A DNA stretch of 64,000 nucleotides. Origin: JBKQVT01 sp963804825 (GTDB lineage Bacteria; Planctomycetota; Planctomycetia; Pirellulales; Thermoguttaceae). The position numbers and the translations under genes were made by a program. Every line of letters begins with the position of its first letter. Position 1 is the stretch's first letter. The notes under the pieces were generated by a model, which ran no database searches, was not told the DNA's origin, and worked only from the letters and a program-made list of their open reading frames with translations. Of this stretch, positions 26,679 through 34,954 are shown in pieces. The stretch lies in the NCBI GenBank assembly GCA_963804825.1, contig CAWDRV010000003.1:1736001-1800000 (forward strand), given 5' to 3'.

Positions 26679-27722
26679 TTAGGCGACCGGCAAGCTGCCG
26701 CGTTGCAGCCACGTTGCCAGCGAAGAGCCGACCTCGCCCAGCGGAAACCCCATGCCCAGGAAGTTTCCCAACCTCACTTTGCACGGGGCGCCGGAATTGA
26801 ACGAGGGCTGGGTGCGGAGCGTCAGCCCTTTCCACAATCCCATGCCCAAGGCCGGGTAGCCGAGGCGGACCAGCCCGTGGGAAAGGGCTTCCCACGAAAG
26901 AAAGCAGAGGTTGCCGCCATTCTCCCAGAACAGGCCGCGGGCATCCATCACCAGGGTTCCGCCGCCCAGCACCGCCAGCGCCACCGCCGCGGCGCCGTGG
27001 AGCAAGGACAACAGACAAAACAGTTCGAGAAAGGCGAGAACGACAACGTCGGTATTCCCTTGGAGAAAACGTGCGACGCAACCGAGAACCGCCAGCGGGC
27101 CCAGCATGAACGCCAGCCCCAGGACGGCCGTCAGCAGCCGCTGGTTGACGGAGGCCGTCCACCGGCGTTTCGGTTCCAGCGGGGTCAACGCTTCGGTCTT
27201 CGCGCTGCCGGAAAAGGCGCCGGCGAGGACCTGGCGGAGCCTGGCATCGAGCGCGTAGTTGTCGATCTCGAACGTTCCCGACGGGATTTCGACCGCGGAG
27301 TGGTCCGTGAGGACGGTCAGTCGCGATCGTGTCGCCACGCTGAAATGGAGGTGGCAGATATCGGCAAACGGAACCTCGATGGTCCGCAGGCCGTGGAACG
27401 GATTCCACCATGCCCGGACGCGGGGAAGCTGGAAGAGGACCTTGCCCGGGTGAACATAGACCCCGGCGTCGGGCAAGAAGAAGCGGCTGGCGACGCGGAC
27501 GCCGTGAAAGAGAAACCACAAGGCAAGGATCGCCGCCAACGCCAGGGCCAGCACGTACAGCCCGACGCGCCATGTCGCCCAGGGGGCCAGGAGCGTGTTC
27601 TTGTAAATGAACAGGGTCAACATGCCCGCATAGGCCAGGAAAGCGGCCAAGTAGAGCAACGCCACTTGGACGAGCAACTTGGGCGGCGGCTGCTGGGCGA
27701 GCACATGGGGCTCTTCGCTCAT
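26679..27722 (-). CDS. Hypothetical four-helix membrane protein
   Basis: 347 residues from MSEEPHVLAQQ; GGAAAGGA lies 8 nt upstream, and the eight extra upstream residues are unlikely. Hydrophobic helices are visible at about 22-45, 60-80, 200-225 and 240-265. Between them, a soluble part (FFLPDAGVYVHPGKVLFQL..., LTVLTDHSAVEIPSGTFEID) resembles a membrane-linked beta domain. Family not recognised. It is convergent with the fusion gene, with 46 bp between stops. Confidence 0.7.
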   Translation of the reverse strand: MSEEPHVLAQQPPPKLLVQVALLYLAAFLAYAGMLTLFIYKNTLLAPWATWRVGLYVLALALAAILALWFLFHGVRVASRFFLPDAGVYVHPGKVLFQLPRVRAWWNPFHGLRTIEVPFADICHLHFSVATRSRLTVLTDHSAVEIPSGTFEIDNYALDARLRQVLAGAFSGSAKTEALTPLEPKRRWTASVNQRLLTAVLGLAFMLGPLAVLGCVARFLQGNTDVVVLAFLELFCLLSLLHGAAAVALAVLGGGTLVMDARGLFWENGGNLCFLSWEALSHGLVRLGYPALGMGLWKGLTLRTQPSFNSGAPCKVRLGNFLGMGFPLGEVGSSLATWLQRGSLPVA

Positions 27723-27940
27723 GCCAACGGTCCTTTCCACATCCAAGGCGACTCTTAATCAACCCACCGGCAGACACTCCTACTCTATTGTATTTGAAGG
27801 CCGCGCAGGACACAACTGCTTCGCGGAACACCACTTCGTGCGACCCGCGGCATGGTGGAACGCGGCGCGTGGACCTGGACAACCGAGCCCGCCTTTGCTA
27901 CCCTGGGATTCATGGTCCGTCTGTTCACGAGGATTTCCAA

Positions 27941-27984
27941 GGGGACAGTCCCATTTTCGTCGGACGAAAATTGGGACAGTCCCC
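27941..27984. repeat. GGGGACAGTCCC palindromic element, copy B
   Basis: 44 bp: GGGGACAGTCCCATTTTCG, TCGGA, then CGAAAATTGGGACAGTCCCC. It ends 36 bp before the start of the first DUF3592 gene. Confidence 0.9.
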
Positions 27985-28020
27985 AGGTTACTCTTGTAGG
28001 GAACCCGGAGGGGAGAACCC

Positions 28021-28581
28021 ATGAGCACGAATCTTTCGCCATCCGCATGGATCGGAACGAAGTTCTTCCTCGCGCGCGTTTTCCCCTGGCCATGTATCCT
28101 TGTCGGGGCAGTCATGCTCTTCTTTGGAGTGAAGGCGTTGGTCCACGCCAAGGCGAGCGAGTCCTGGCCTACCGCCCGGGGAACCATTGACAGCTCCAGC
28201 GTCGAATGGCGCGCGGGACGGCATGGTGGTCCCAAGACGTACCATGTGGAGATTCGGTATCATTATTCCATCCGCGGCCTTATGCACGGTGGAATGCGTG
28301 TCACGGTGGACGATGAAGAATCGACCGATCCTTCGCTCGCCGAGGAAATCGTGAAGCGATATCCCAAGGGAAAGGCCGTCACGGTCTATTATTCTGCCGA
28401 GAGTCCTAGCGAATCCGTCGAAGCCATGCTGGAGCCCGGGATCAGGCCGTCGTTGTGGCTCTTGCCTAGGATCGGACTCATTCTCCTTGCCGCGGGCACG
28501 CTCACGGCGCTCTTCTTGCCGATGGTCATGGCGCCGTTCGGCCGGTCCGCCGGGCCGGCGGAGGAAGCCGGCGGGATGTAG
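28021..28581 (+). CDS. DUF3592 membrane protein, tandem copy 1
   Basis: 186 residues, ATG preceded by GGAGGGGAG. Two transmembrane helices (about 20-42 and 145-168) flank an extracytoplasmic domain with SWPTARGTIDSSSVEW, YHVEIRYHYSI, YPKGKAVTVYYSAESP and EPGIRPSLWL, the pattern of DUF3592. Function unknown for the family. The next gene is a clear paralogue, so this is a tandem duplication. Confidence 0.85.
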   Translation: MSTNLSPSAWIGTKFFLARVFPWPCILVGAVMLFFGVKALVHAKASESWPTARGTIDSSSVEWRAGRHGGPKTYHVEIRYHYSIRGLMHGGMRVTVDDEESTDPSLAEEIVKRYPKGKAVTVYYSAESPSESVEAMLEPGIRPSLWLLPRIGLILLAAGTLTALFLPMVMAPFGRSAGPAEEAGGM

Positions 28582-28657
28582 ATGAGGTATCGAGGGTGCG
28601 TCGGTGCATGAACACGTTCCCGTCGAACGTTCACTCAAACCAAGAAGGGGGGAATTC

Positions 28658-29233
28658 ATGGAGCCCAGTCTTTCGTCATCCGCGGCGCCGTCGCCCAAAA
28701 CGCCGTCGCCCGGCGCGAGGCTTTTCTTCTCGCGCATTTTCCCGTGGCCGTTCATCCTCATCGGGGTCATCGTGCTTTTCTTCGGCCTCCGGGGATTGAT
28801 TCGAGCCAAGGAGAGCCTTTCCTGGCCCACTGTGCCGGGAACCGTCGAGAAGTCCAACGTTGAGTATCAGCGCGGAGATAAGGGGGGCGGAACGTACCAT
28901 GCGGTGATTCGCTACGTTTACACGGTCGGCGGCGTGAAACACAGCGGAGACCGTGTCGCATACGGCGATTACGGATCGAGCGATTCCTCGCACGCCCAGG
29001 GCGTTGTGGATGAATATCCCAAGGGCAAGGCCGTCAAGGTCTATTACTTGCCCGAAAACCCCGGCGAATGCCTGCTGGAACCGGGCGTCAAGGCGCAGTC
29101 GTGGTTCTTGCCGGGATTCGGCCTGGTGTTCTTCGCCGCGGGCATGCTCATGGCGTTCTTCTTGCCGAAGCTCATGGCGAAAGCCGAGCAGAGCGGCCGA
29201 GCGACAGGAGAGGACAAGGCGAGCGTGCCGTGA
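28658..29233 (+). CDS. DUF3592 membrane protein, tandem copy 2
   Basis: 191 residues starting MEPSLSSSAAPSPKTP with AGAAGGGGGG upstream. Same architecture as the preceding gene: RIFPWPFILIGVIVLFFGLRG helix in two parts, SWPTVPGTVEKSNVEY, YHAVIRYVYTVGG, YPKGKAVKVYYLPENPGE and a closing helix. The two are separated by 76 bp and may be co-transcribed. Function unknown. Confidence 0.85.
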   Translation: MEPSLSSSAAPSPKTPSPGARLFFSRIFPWPFILIGVIVLFFGLRGLIRAKESLSWPTVPGTVEKSNVEYQRGDKGGGTYHAVIRYVYTVGGVKHSGDRVAYGDYGSSDSSHAQGVVDEYPKGKAVKVYYLPENPGECLLEPGVKAQSWFLPGFGLVFFAAGMLMAFFLPKLMAKAEQSGRATGEDKASVP

Positions 29234-29289
29234 AGCGTTAGCCGCGGACGCCGAGAACGGCAACGCGCCGTTTCAGGCCGGCAAAGGCG

Positions 29290-30192
29290 TCAAAGCGCCC
29301 CGCGCTCCACTGCGACCAGCCGAGCGATCACCTCCTCGAGCGTTTGCCGAGCGGTGAAGCCGGTCGCTCGCGCGAAGGCGCTGCCGTCGATGTGCGAACG
29401 CGATTGCGGCAAACGAAACTCGCCGGGACCCGGCCGCGCTCCACGCCGGACCACCCAACGGGCCTTCGTGCCCGCCAGGGCGTTGATCGTCTCGACCATC
29501 GACCGCCACGTGCAATACGGGCCGGCGAGATTGTAGGGCCCGGAGGACCGGATCCCCAGGGCGTCGACGACCGCGCGGCCGAGATCCTCCTCGCCCAGGA
29601 AATTGGTGCCGTAACTTTCCAGTCCCTCGTCGGAGTCGAAAACGAAGACGGCCCCGGCGCGGCACTGGTCGTAGATCGTGCGGAGGAACTGGCGATCGGC
29701 CCGTCGGCCGCCGGTGGCCAGCAACAGCGCCATGCGAAGCCGCACCGCCGCGCCGCGCTGACAATCCGCCTCGATCATCCGCATCTGGAACTCGTTGCAG
29801 ATCTTCCCCAGGTCGTACCAGCACGCGGCGTCCAAGGGCGAGTTCTCGGTCAGCGTTTGACGTGGAATCCCGTAGACGGTCTGGCTGCTGGTATAGACGA
29901 AATTGCCCCGCTGCCAGAGGTCCAGAAGTTCGCCGGTGCCGCGGACGTCGTCCCGCAGGACCACGTCGCGGTCGTTCGAGCGGGGACTTGCCAGGTGGAT
30001 GATCGCCTCGGCCCGGGCCACTTCGTCGGCCAGCGGACGGACGTCGGCCAGGTCGCCGAGCACGGTGCGGCAGCCGTCCAACGTGACAGGCCGGCGGACC
30101 ATCGCCGTGACCTCGTGGCCGCGGCGGAGCAATTCGGCCAGCACCGGTTGCCCGGCGTTGCCCGTGGCCCCGGTGAGGAAAACTCGCGCCAT
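29290..30192 (-). CDS. NAD-dependent epimerase/dehydratase (extended SDR)
   Basis: 300 residues. N-terminal Rossmann motif VFLTGATGNAGQPVLAELL, then AEAIIHLAS, the Ser/Tyr region VYTSSQTVYG and a probable Tyr-x3-Lys at WYDLGKICNE, all typical of extended short-chain dehydrogenases acting on nucleotide sugars or related compounds. Its ATG overlaps the TAA of the radical SAM gene (TAATG), so the two are translationally coupled. The substrate cannot be inferred; context suggests a modification step rather than a bulk sugar pathway. Confidence 0.85.
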   Translation of the reverse strand: MARVFLTGATGNAGQPVLAELLRRGHEVTAMVRRPVTLDGCRTVLGDLADVRPLADEVARAEAIIHLASPRSNDRDVVLRDDVRGTGELLDLWQRGNFVYTSSQTVYGIPRQTLTENSPLDAACWYDLGKICNEFQMRMIEADCQRGAAVRLRMALLLATGGRRADRQFLRTIYDQCRAGAVFVFDSDEGLESYGTNFLGEEDLGRAVVDALGIRSSGPYNLAGPYCTWRSMVETINALAGTKARWVVRRGARPGPGEFRLPQSRSHIDGSAFARATGFTARQTLEEVIARLVAVERGAL

Positions 30193-31956
30193 TACGGTTT
30201 CTCCTTGGCTCGGGAGGAAAGGAGCGGGGCGAACGGGTCTTGCTCCCGTTGCTTCAGCACCGCGCCGTGCCCGGAATCGAAATAGAGCGACACGGCGGCC
30301 TCCGCGCCCGGGCCGGTTCCCAGGTTTCGCCAGCCCAACTCGGTGAAAAGCCGTTCCTGGCCGGCCGCCACCAAGGCGTCCACGGCGGCCTCGTCGGCCT
30401 GCAACGGCGGCGTCAGATGATAGTCGTAGTGCGAGGGCATGTCGCCCGCCGCGCCGTCGAGCGTGACGCCGAACTCGCCCGGCTGGTTGGCCACGGGCGT
30501 GCCCGGAAAAAGCACGAAACGGTTCAGCGTGAACGTGGCCCGCCCCATGTCCCGCAGGGCTTCCAAGCAGAACTCGATCGTGCCGTTCAGTTCACGCGGC
30601 GTGTCGCCGGGAAAGGCGGCCAACAGGTTGACGTGGACGCCCAGCCCAAGGTCGTTCATGGCTCGCAGGATGTCGCGGACCCGGTCGGGCGGCACCCCGG
30701 CGGCGCACTTCCGCATCGCGCTCTTGCATGGGGGGCGAACTCGATTCGAGGCCGTAGAGCACTTCAAAACAGCCCGCCTCGCGCATCAGCGACAGCAGTT
30801 CCCGATCGACGTTGGGTTCCATGCGGCAGCGCGACGACCAGCGGAACCGCAGCCCGCGCACAAGCACGCCCTGGCAGAAACGCCGCAGCAGGGCCGGCGC
30901 CAACGCCTCGTCGGAGAAGATGAACGTCCGATACCCGGCGGCGATCTGGGACGCGATGCGGTCCAGTGCGGCGGGCACTTCGTCGGGCGACGGCGGTCGC
31001 GGGTCGTCGTGCTTGTCGTTCTGGACGCAGAATGCGCAGCGGCTCCAGTAACAGCGGCGCGGACTGACGCGCGTCCAAAACACCGGCTCAGCGGAGAAGG
31101 TGGGCGGGGGCGGCGGCACGCTCTGACCCGGCAATTCCCCAGTGCGATGCTCCAGATCGCCTCGCCCCAGCACGCCCCGCGGCAATTGGCCGGCGGCCAG
31201 CGCATCGACCAGGGCGGGCAGCACCACGTCGCGGTCGTCCTGCGGGCCGATGATCGTATCGAAGAACGTCCTCAGGGTCCCGGCCGCGCCGAGGCGGGCC
31301 AGGTGCGGCCGCAACGAGAAATTCTCGTAGCCGTGGTCGGCCAGGCAGACGTGCATTCCGGGATTATTGCGCGCCAGGTGCCGCACCGCCACCATCGCCG
31401 CCAACAAGTTCTCCGCCGACGTTACGGAAACCACCAGCAGATCGATGCCGCGGGGACAGTCGGCCAGCGCCGCGCGGATCGTCTCGGAGAGGATGCCCTC
31501 TTGCTGGGCGTATTGCACCAAGGCCGCGCTCTCGGCATAGTTCAGCCCGTGGACCTTCACGCCTTGAGCGAGTGAGAATTCCAGCTCGCCCTGGGCCGCG
31601 TTCAGCGCCGCCACGTGCTCGGCCAGCGGCGCCAGCGTGGCGACGTAGCCGGCCGCGGTCTGATAGGGCTCGGGCGTGCCGAGGGCGTCCAACGACCGGC
31701 CCGCCGCACGCGCACTGGCTTTGAGGTCCAGTCCGGCCGCCTTCCATTCGACGCGGCGGCGCAGTCGCTGCGCGAGACTCAACGACGCCAGCAGGGCGTC
31801 GTGGATCGCCTCGCCCGCAAGCACGCGCCACCACGCCGTGTTGGCCTGATACCAGAGCAATTCATGTCCCCGCGACGCCACGGCCGGCCACCAGCGGCCC
31901 GGATCGATGACGACCGTTGGGAATCGCCCCGGGGATGTCAAGGCCACGATCCGCAT
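30192..31956 (-). CDS. B12-type radical SAM protein (frameshifted), next to precursor-like peptides
   Basis: About 588 residues after joining two frames at about 30725, beside a GGGGGG run. The first 300 residues include a cobalamin-domain-like Rossmann region (IDLLVVSVTSAENLLAAMVA, HVCLADHGYENFSL) without an obvious DxHxxG, so B12 binding is unproven. The radical SAM cluster motif is CYWSRCAFC near residue 302, C-x4-C-x2-C rather than the usual C-x3-C-x2-C. Then FIFSDEAL, FEVLYGLESSSP and VNLLAAFPGDT follow the radical SAM barrel order. It starts 57 bp after a tiny secreted peptide gene and is coupled to an epimerase. A role in modifying those peptides is a hypothesis. Confidence 0.75.
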
Positions 31957-31962
31957 CGCAAT

Positions 31963-31980
31963 GCCGCCCCACCGGGCGGC
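31963..31980 (-). promoter_or_regulatory. Hairpin just before the radical SAM start
   Basis: A 7-bp stem GCCGCCC/GGGCGGC with a 4-nt loop, between the stop of peptide 1 and the radical SAM ATG, ending 6 nt before it. It has no following T-run, so it would limit translation or processing rather than terminate. Confidence 0.45.
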
Positions 31981-32013
31981 CTCCACCGCTCGAAGTCGTT
32001 CTCTTGCAGAGCC

Positions 32014-32232
32014 TTAGCCACGGATGCCGGCAACGGCGGGCGACCGGGGGCGGGGGTCGGGTTGGCGGTCCCACCAATGGCAATGGTCGCCCATATTCAG
32101 GCTGTTCTTGCCCACATTCACGCCATCCTGGCTGCCAGGGACAGCCGCGCTCGCCGCCGTGGCGCTCTGGACGGCGCCAAATCCAACCAGGGACATCACG
32201 AACAACAGGCTGACGTAGAAGAAACGCGACAT
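32014..32232 (-). CDS. Precursor-like secreted peptide 1
   Basis: 72 residues. Signal peptide MSRFFYVSLLFVMSLVGFGA (cleavage near SATA), then ASAAVPGSQD, the shared block GVNVGKNSL, a Trp/His/Pro-rich centre (MGDHCHWWDRQPDPRPRS), and PAVAGIRG. The ATG follows AGGAGAG. The first 26 residues are nearly identical to those of peptide 2, the centre is not, and the C-terminus again agrees. This conserved-leader, variable-core layout resembles peptide precursors, but an exported leader is unusual for those. No known family recognised. It is followed directly by a radical SAM gene. Confidence 0.7.
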   Translation of the reverse strand: MSRFFYVSLLFVMSLVGFGAVQSATAASAAVPGSQDGVNVGKNSLNMGDHCHWWDRQPDPRPRSPAVAGIRG

Positions 32233-32244
32233 GACAACTCTCCT

Positions 32245-32318
32245 TATCACTTGTGGAATCAAATTTGTTTCAAACACCCATTCCACTTGTGATACGTGCC
32301 CTGGGGCGGGGCCTTACA
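32245..32318 (-). promoter_or_regulatory. Structured leader upstream of peptide 1
   Basis: In the peptide's sense, TATCACAAGTGGAAT and ATTCCACAAGTGATA can pair with a symmetric AA/AA internal loop (50 bp), directly before AGGAGAG and the ATG. The preceding 24 bp (GCCCC..CAGGGCACG) are also conserved in the other copy. It could be an RNA hairpin or a dyad operator. Confidence 0.6.
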
Positions 32319-32463
32319 ACCGCGGACCGGATTTCCCAGGCACCATACCATGCGGCCAAGAAACGAGCAATGGCGTCGAATTCTCCCCTCGTCCGGGTGG
32401 ATTGGGAGGTTCATTCAACGCCATGGCTCTGAAGGGCCGCCCGGTGCGTCCGATCGCCGCCGA

Positions 32464-32685
32464 TCAACCGCGAACGCCGGCAACCGCGTTGCTGTTTCCA
32501 TTGTTATGGTTTCGGGCATTCCAATCCCACATCCGGGCCTGGCCCGGCGAAAGGCTGTTCTGGCCCACATTCACGCCGTTCTGGCCGCCGGCGACGGCCG
32601 GGACCGCAGCCGAGGCGCTCTGGACCGCGCCGAATCCAACCAGGGACATCACGAACAACAGGCTGACGTAGAAGAAACGCGACAT
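32464..32685 (-). CDS. Precursor-like secreted peptide 2
   Basis: 73 residues. MSRFFYVSLLFVMSLVGFGA signal peptide, AVPAVAGGQN, shared GVNVGQNSL, then SPGQARMWDWNARNHNNGNS and NAVAGVRG. Compared with peptide 1, the leader is nearly identical at DNA level, the GVNVG-NSL and AVAG-RG blocks agree and the centre differs. It lies 91 bp downstream of the alpha-galactosidase and has its own copy of the leader hairpin and AGGAGAG. It may be a duplicated substrate or an independent secreted peptide. Confidence 0.7.
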   Translation of the reverse strand: MSRFFYVSLLFVMSLVGFGAVQSASAAVPAVAGGQNGVNVGQNSLSPGQARMWDWNARNHNNGNSNAVAGVRG

Positions 32686-32697
32686 GACTGCTCTCCT

Positions 32698-32772
32698 TAT
32701 CACTTGTGGAATCAATTTTTGTTGCAAACACCCATTCCACTTGTGATACGTGCCCTGGGACGGGGCCTTACA
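32698..32772 (-). promoter_or_regulatory. Structured leader upstream of peptide 2
   Basis: Second copy of the dyad (arms 32698-32712 and 32734-32748) with the same AA/AA internal mismatch and the same GC-rich block before it (to 32772). Conservation extends through the ribosome-binding site into the leader codons. Confidence 0.6.
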
Positions 32773-32775
32773 GCG

Positions 32776-34938
32776 TCACGGTCGCTGAATACGGAACTGG
32801 GGCGGCCGGCCCGAAGATCTTCCGGCGTCAAAATCAGGAAGGCCGGGGCCGTAGCGAATCGCCATGCTGCTCCGCGGCTTCGGAAGCTCGATCACCAACG
32901 ACGCCAACTCGCGGCCGGTCTTCGACGCGACCGTCGTCTGACGCTGCTCGTCGATGAAGCTCACCGTGTAGGTCTTGTCCGGGTTCAGCCCGCGGAGCAT
33001 CACCCCCAGCGACGACTTCCGGCTGTCTTTGCGGCGGAAGGCCAGCACGAGGCCCTCGTCCGAGTCGCGGAGGTGCAGTTGCCAGGCGATCCAGGCGTCG
33101 TCGGCCGTCGAGCAGGGCGTGAGCGGATAGAAATCGCCGTACCAATACTTGCGGTTCGCGTTGATCTCGGCGATCGCCGCACGGGCTTGATCGAACGGGA
33201 ACGAGCGGTCGAGAATGTCCCACTCGCCGCAGAATCCGGCCGTGGCGGTGCTGCGGCAGGCATAGGCGTCCATGTCCCAACTGATGGTCGCGTGCAGCGG
33301 CAGGAAGAGGCTCAAACCGTAGCTTTGACACTGGGACGGCTCCAATCGGCCCGGACCGACAAAGTCGGTCCGCGTTTGCACCACGCTCCGCGTGAGCATC
33401 TCGAGGTCGATCCGCCGCCCGCCCGAGGCGCAATCGTCAAGGTACATGTGCGGATACTTCGCCCGGATTGCATCCCACATGGCATACAGCCCCTCGACAT
33501 AGCGGATTTCGCTGATTCCTTGCCGGTCGGGCGGGTCGTTGTGCCGCCAATACAGCACCGGCTCGGCATAGTTGAAGTCGTTGCGGTAGGTGTGGATGTT
33601 GAACTCCGCGATCTGCCGGATCAACAGGTCGGTCATCCAGCGCCGGGCCTTCGGATCGCCCAGGTTGAACAGGCCTTGCTCGCCCGGCTTTCGGGAGACG
33701 TAGAGAATGAACTCGGGATGCTCGCGGGCGATTTTCGTCCCCGGGGCCACGCGCTCCGGCTCGTACCACACGAGGAACTTCAATCCCAGTTTCTGGCAGG
33801 CGTCGCCCACCGGACGCAACCCACGGGGAAAATCCTTGGTCTTGGGAAACCAATTGCCGACGCCGTCGGGAAAGTCCCCCTCGAACCAACCGGCGTCGAG
33901 CCAGAGGCTGTCGCAGCCCAGGTCGCGGTTGATGCCCGCCGAGACGAGTTGCCCTGGCTCGCTGGCCCAGTAGCCGCGTCCGCCGGTCCGATTGAACGAC
34001 TGCACGGAGACAGCCGGGCGGATCGGCTGCCCGTCGAGTTTCGGAAGGTAATGGGCCAGCAACAGGCGGCGGAACGTATTGTGGGCGTCGATGCGGTCGC
34101 CGGACCAGCGCATGAGCATGATGCGGGGCGTGCGGATGGCCTCGCCCGGCCGCAGCCGAAGATGGGTCAATTCCATGCCAGCTTGCAGGCGGAGGAGTCC
34201 GTCCTTCGCGCGGTTGATCTTGGCGGCCCATTGGCCCGTCCAACCGATGGCGGTGAAGAACCCTTCGTTGCCGTACTGGAGATTGAAGAAGGGAAACGTG
34301 CCGTTGGACGGCCGGCCTAAGATTGGGGCCAGCGAAGCGGTCTGGCCCGCCGTCAAAGAGCGTTCGATCGGCAGGAACAACTGGGGGCTGCAATCATCGC
34401 CGCGGATTTGATCGAGAACTACGTCCTTTTCCGGCTTCGTCTGGAGGACGATGTCCAGTGCCTGGACGTTCTCCAGGATCGGCGTGTCGTGTTTGCCGGT
34501 GTTCTCGAAGCGGAGAACCCATTCCACCGCCGGGAAATCATGGAAGGCCGTGGCCGTCGCGACGACCTTCAAGCCGGTCTTGGCATCAAGCCAAGTGGTG
34601 ACGTATTGAGTCCGATCCTTCTGCTGATGTTTCTCGGCCGTTCGGATCCAGGAGGGCAATAGCAATTCCGAACCCTTCCCGTCATAAATGAAGGAAAATG
34701 GTGGGGCCCCCCCCGGCAACCACGACCAGTTGGCGGACAGCCAGAGATTATCCGAGACGTCATCGCCGAAGACCTTATCGGCCCAAAAGCGCACCGGCTC
34801 GCCGGCCGGTGGCTTCAAGGGTTCCAGGAATGGGCCACCCTCGCCGTCGACTATGTCGGCCCGCAATGTGCCACCGAACGAGAACGAAATCGTCAAGGCT
34901 AACGCAGTCCACCAGGATTTTCGCAATCGAACAACCAT
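32776..34938 (-). CDS. Secreted GH36-type alpha-galactosidase
   Basis: 720 residues. Signal peptide (SWWTALALTISFSFGGTLRA), N-terminal beta domain, then a GH36/clan GH-D barrel: GCDSLWLDAGWFEGDF, LKFLVWYEPERVAPGT, the nucleophile region TYRNDFNYAEP and the acid/base region YLDDCASGGRRIDLE. It ends in a beta domain. It would release terminal alpha-galactosyl residues outside the cytoplasm. It is the last member of a minus-strand group (two Gfo/Idh proteins, two HEAT proteins, this enzyme) with 16-110 bp spacing. The exact substrate is unproven. Confidence 0.88.
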   Translation of the reverse strand: MVVRLRKSWWTALALTISFSFGGTLRADIVDGEGGPFLEPLKPPAGEPVRFWADKVFGDDVSDNLWLSANWSWLPGGAPPFSFIYDGKGSELLLPSWIRTAEKHQQKDRTQYVTTWLDAKTGLKVVATATAFHDFPAVEWVLRFENTGKHDTPILENVQALDIVLQTKPEKDVVLDQIRGDDCSPQLFLPIERSLTAGQTASLAPILGRPSNGTFPFFNLQYGNEGFFTAIGWTGQWAAKINRAKDGLLRLQAGMELTHLRLRPGEAIRTPRIMLMRWSGDRIDAHNTFRRLLLAHYLPKLDGQPIRPAVSVQSFNRTGGRGYWASEPGQLVSAGINRDLGCDSLWLDAGWFEGDFPDGVGNWFPKTKDFPRGLRPVGDACQKLGLKFLVWYEPERVAPGTKIAREHPEFILYVSRKPGEQGLFNLGDPKARRWMTDLLIRQIAEFNIHTYRNDFNYAEPVLYWRHNDPPDRQGISEIRYVEGLYAMWDAIRAKYPHMYLDDCASGGRRIDLEMLTRSVVQTRTDFVGPGRLEPSQCQSYGLSLFLPLHATISWDMDAYACRSTATAGFCGEWDILDRSFPFDQARAAIAEINANRKYWYGDFYPLTPCSTADDAWIAWQLHLRDSDEGLVLAFRRKDSRKSSLGVMLRGLNPDKTYTVSFIDEQRQTTVASKTGRELASLVIELPKPRSSMAIRYGPGLPDFDAGRSSGRPPQFRIQRP

Positions 34939-34954
34939 CGAATGCCCTCCTTCT

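Noticed and set aside
30700..30735. Programmed frameshift in the radical SAM gene
   Set aside because: A GGGGGG run is present but similar indels occur in many unrelated genes here, so an assembly error is simpler.
32296..34320. 674-residue frame antisense to the alpha-galactosidase and peptide 2
   Set aside because: The minus strand has catalytic motifs and a signal peptide; the plus frame is a GC shadow.
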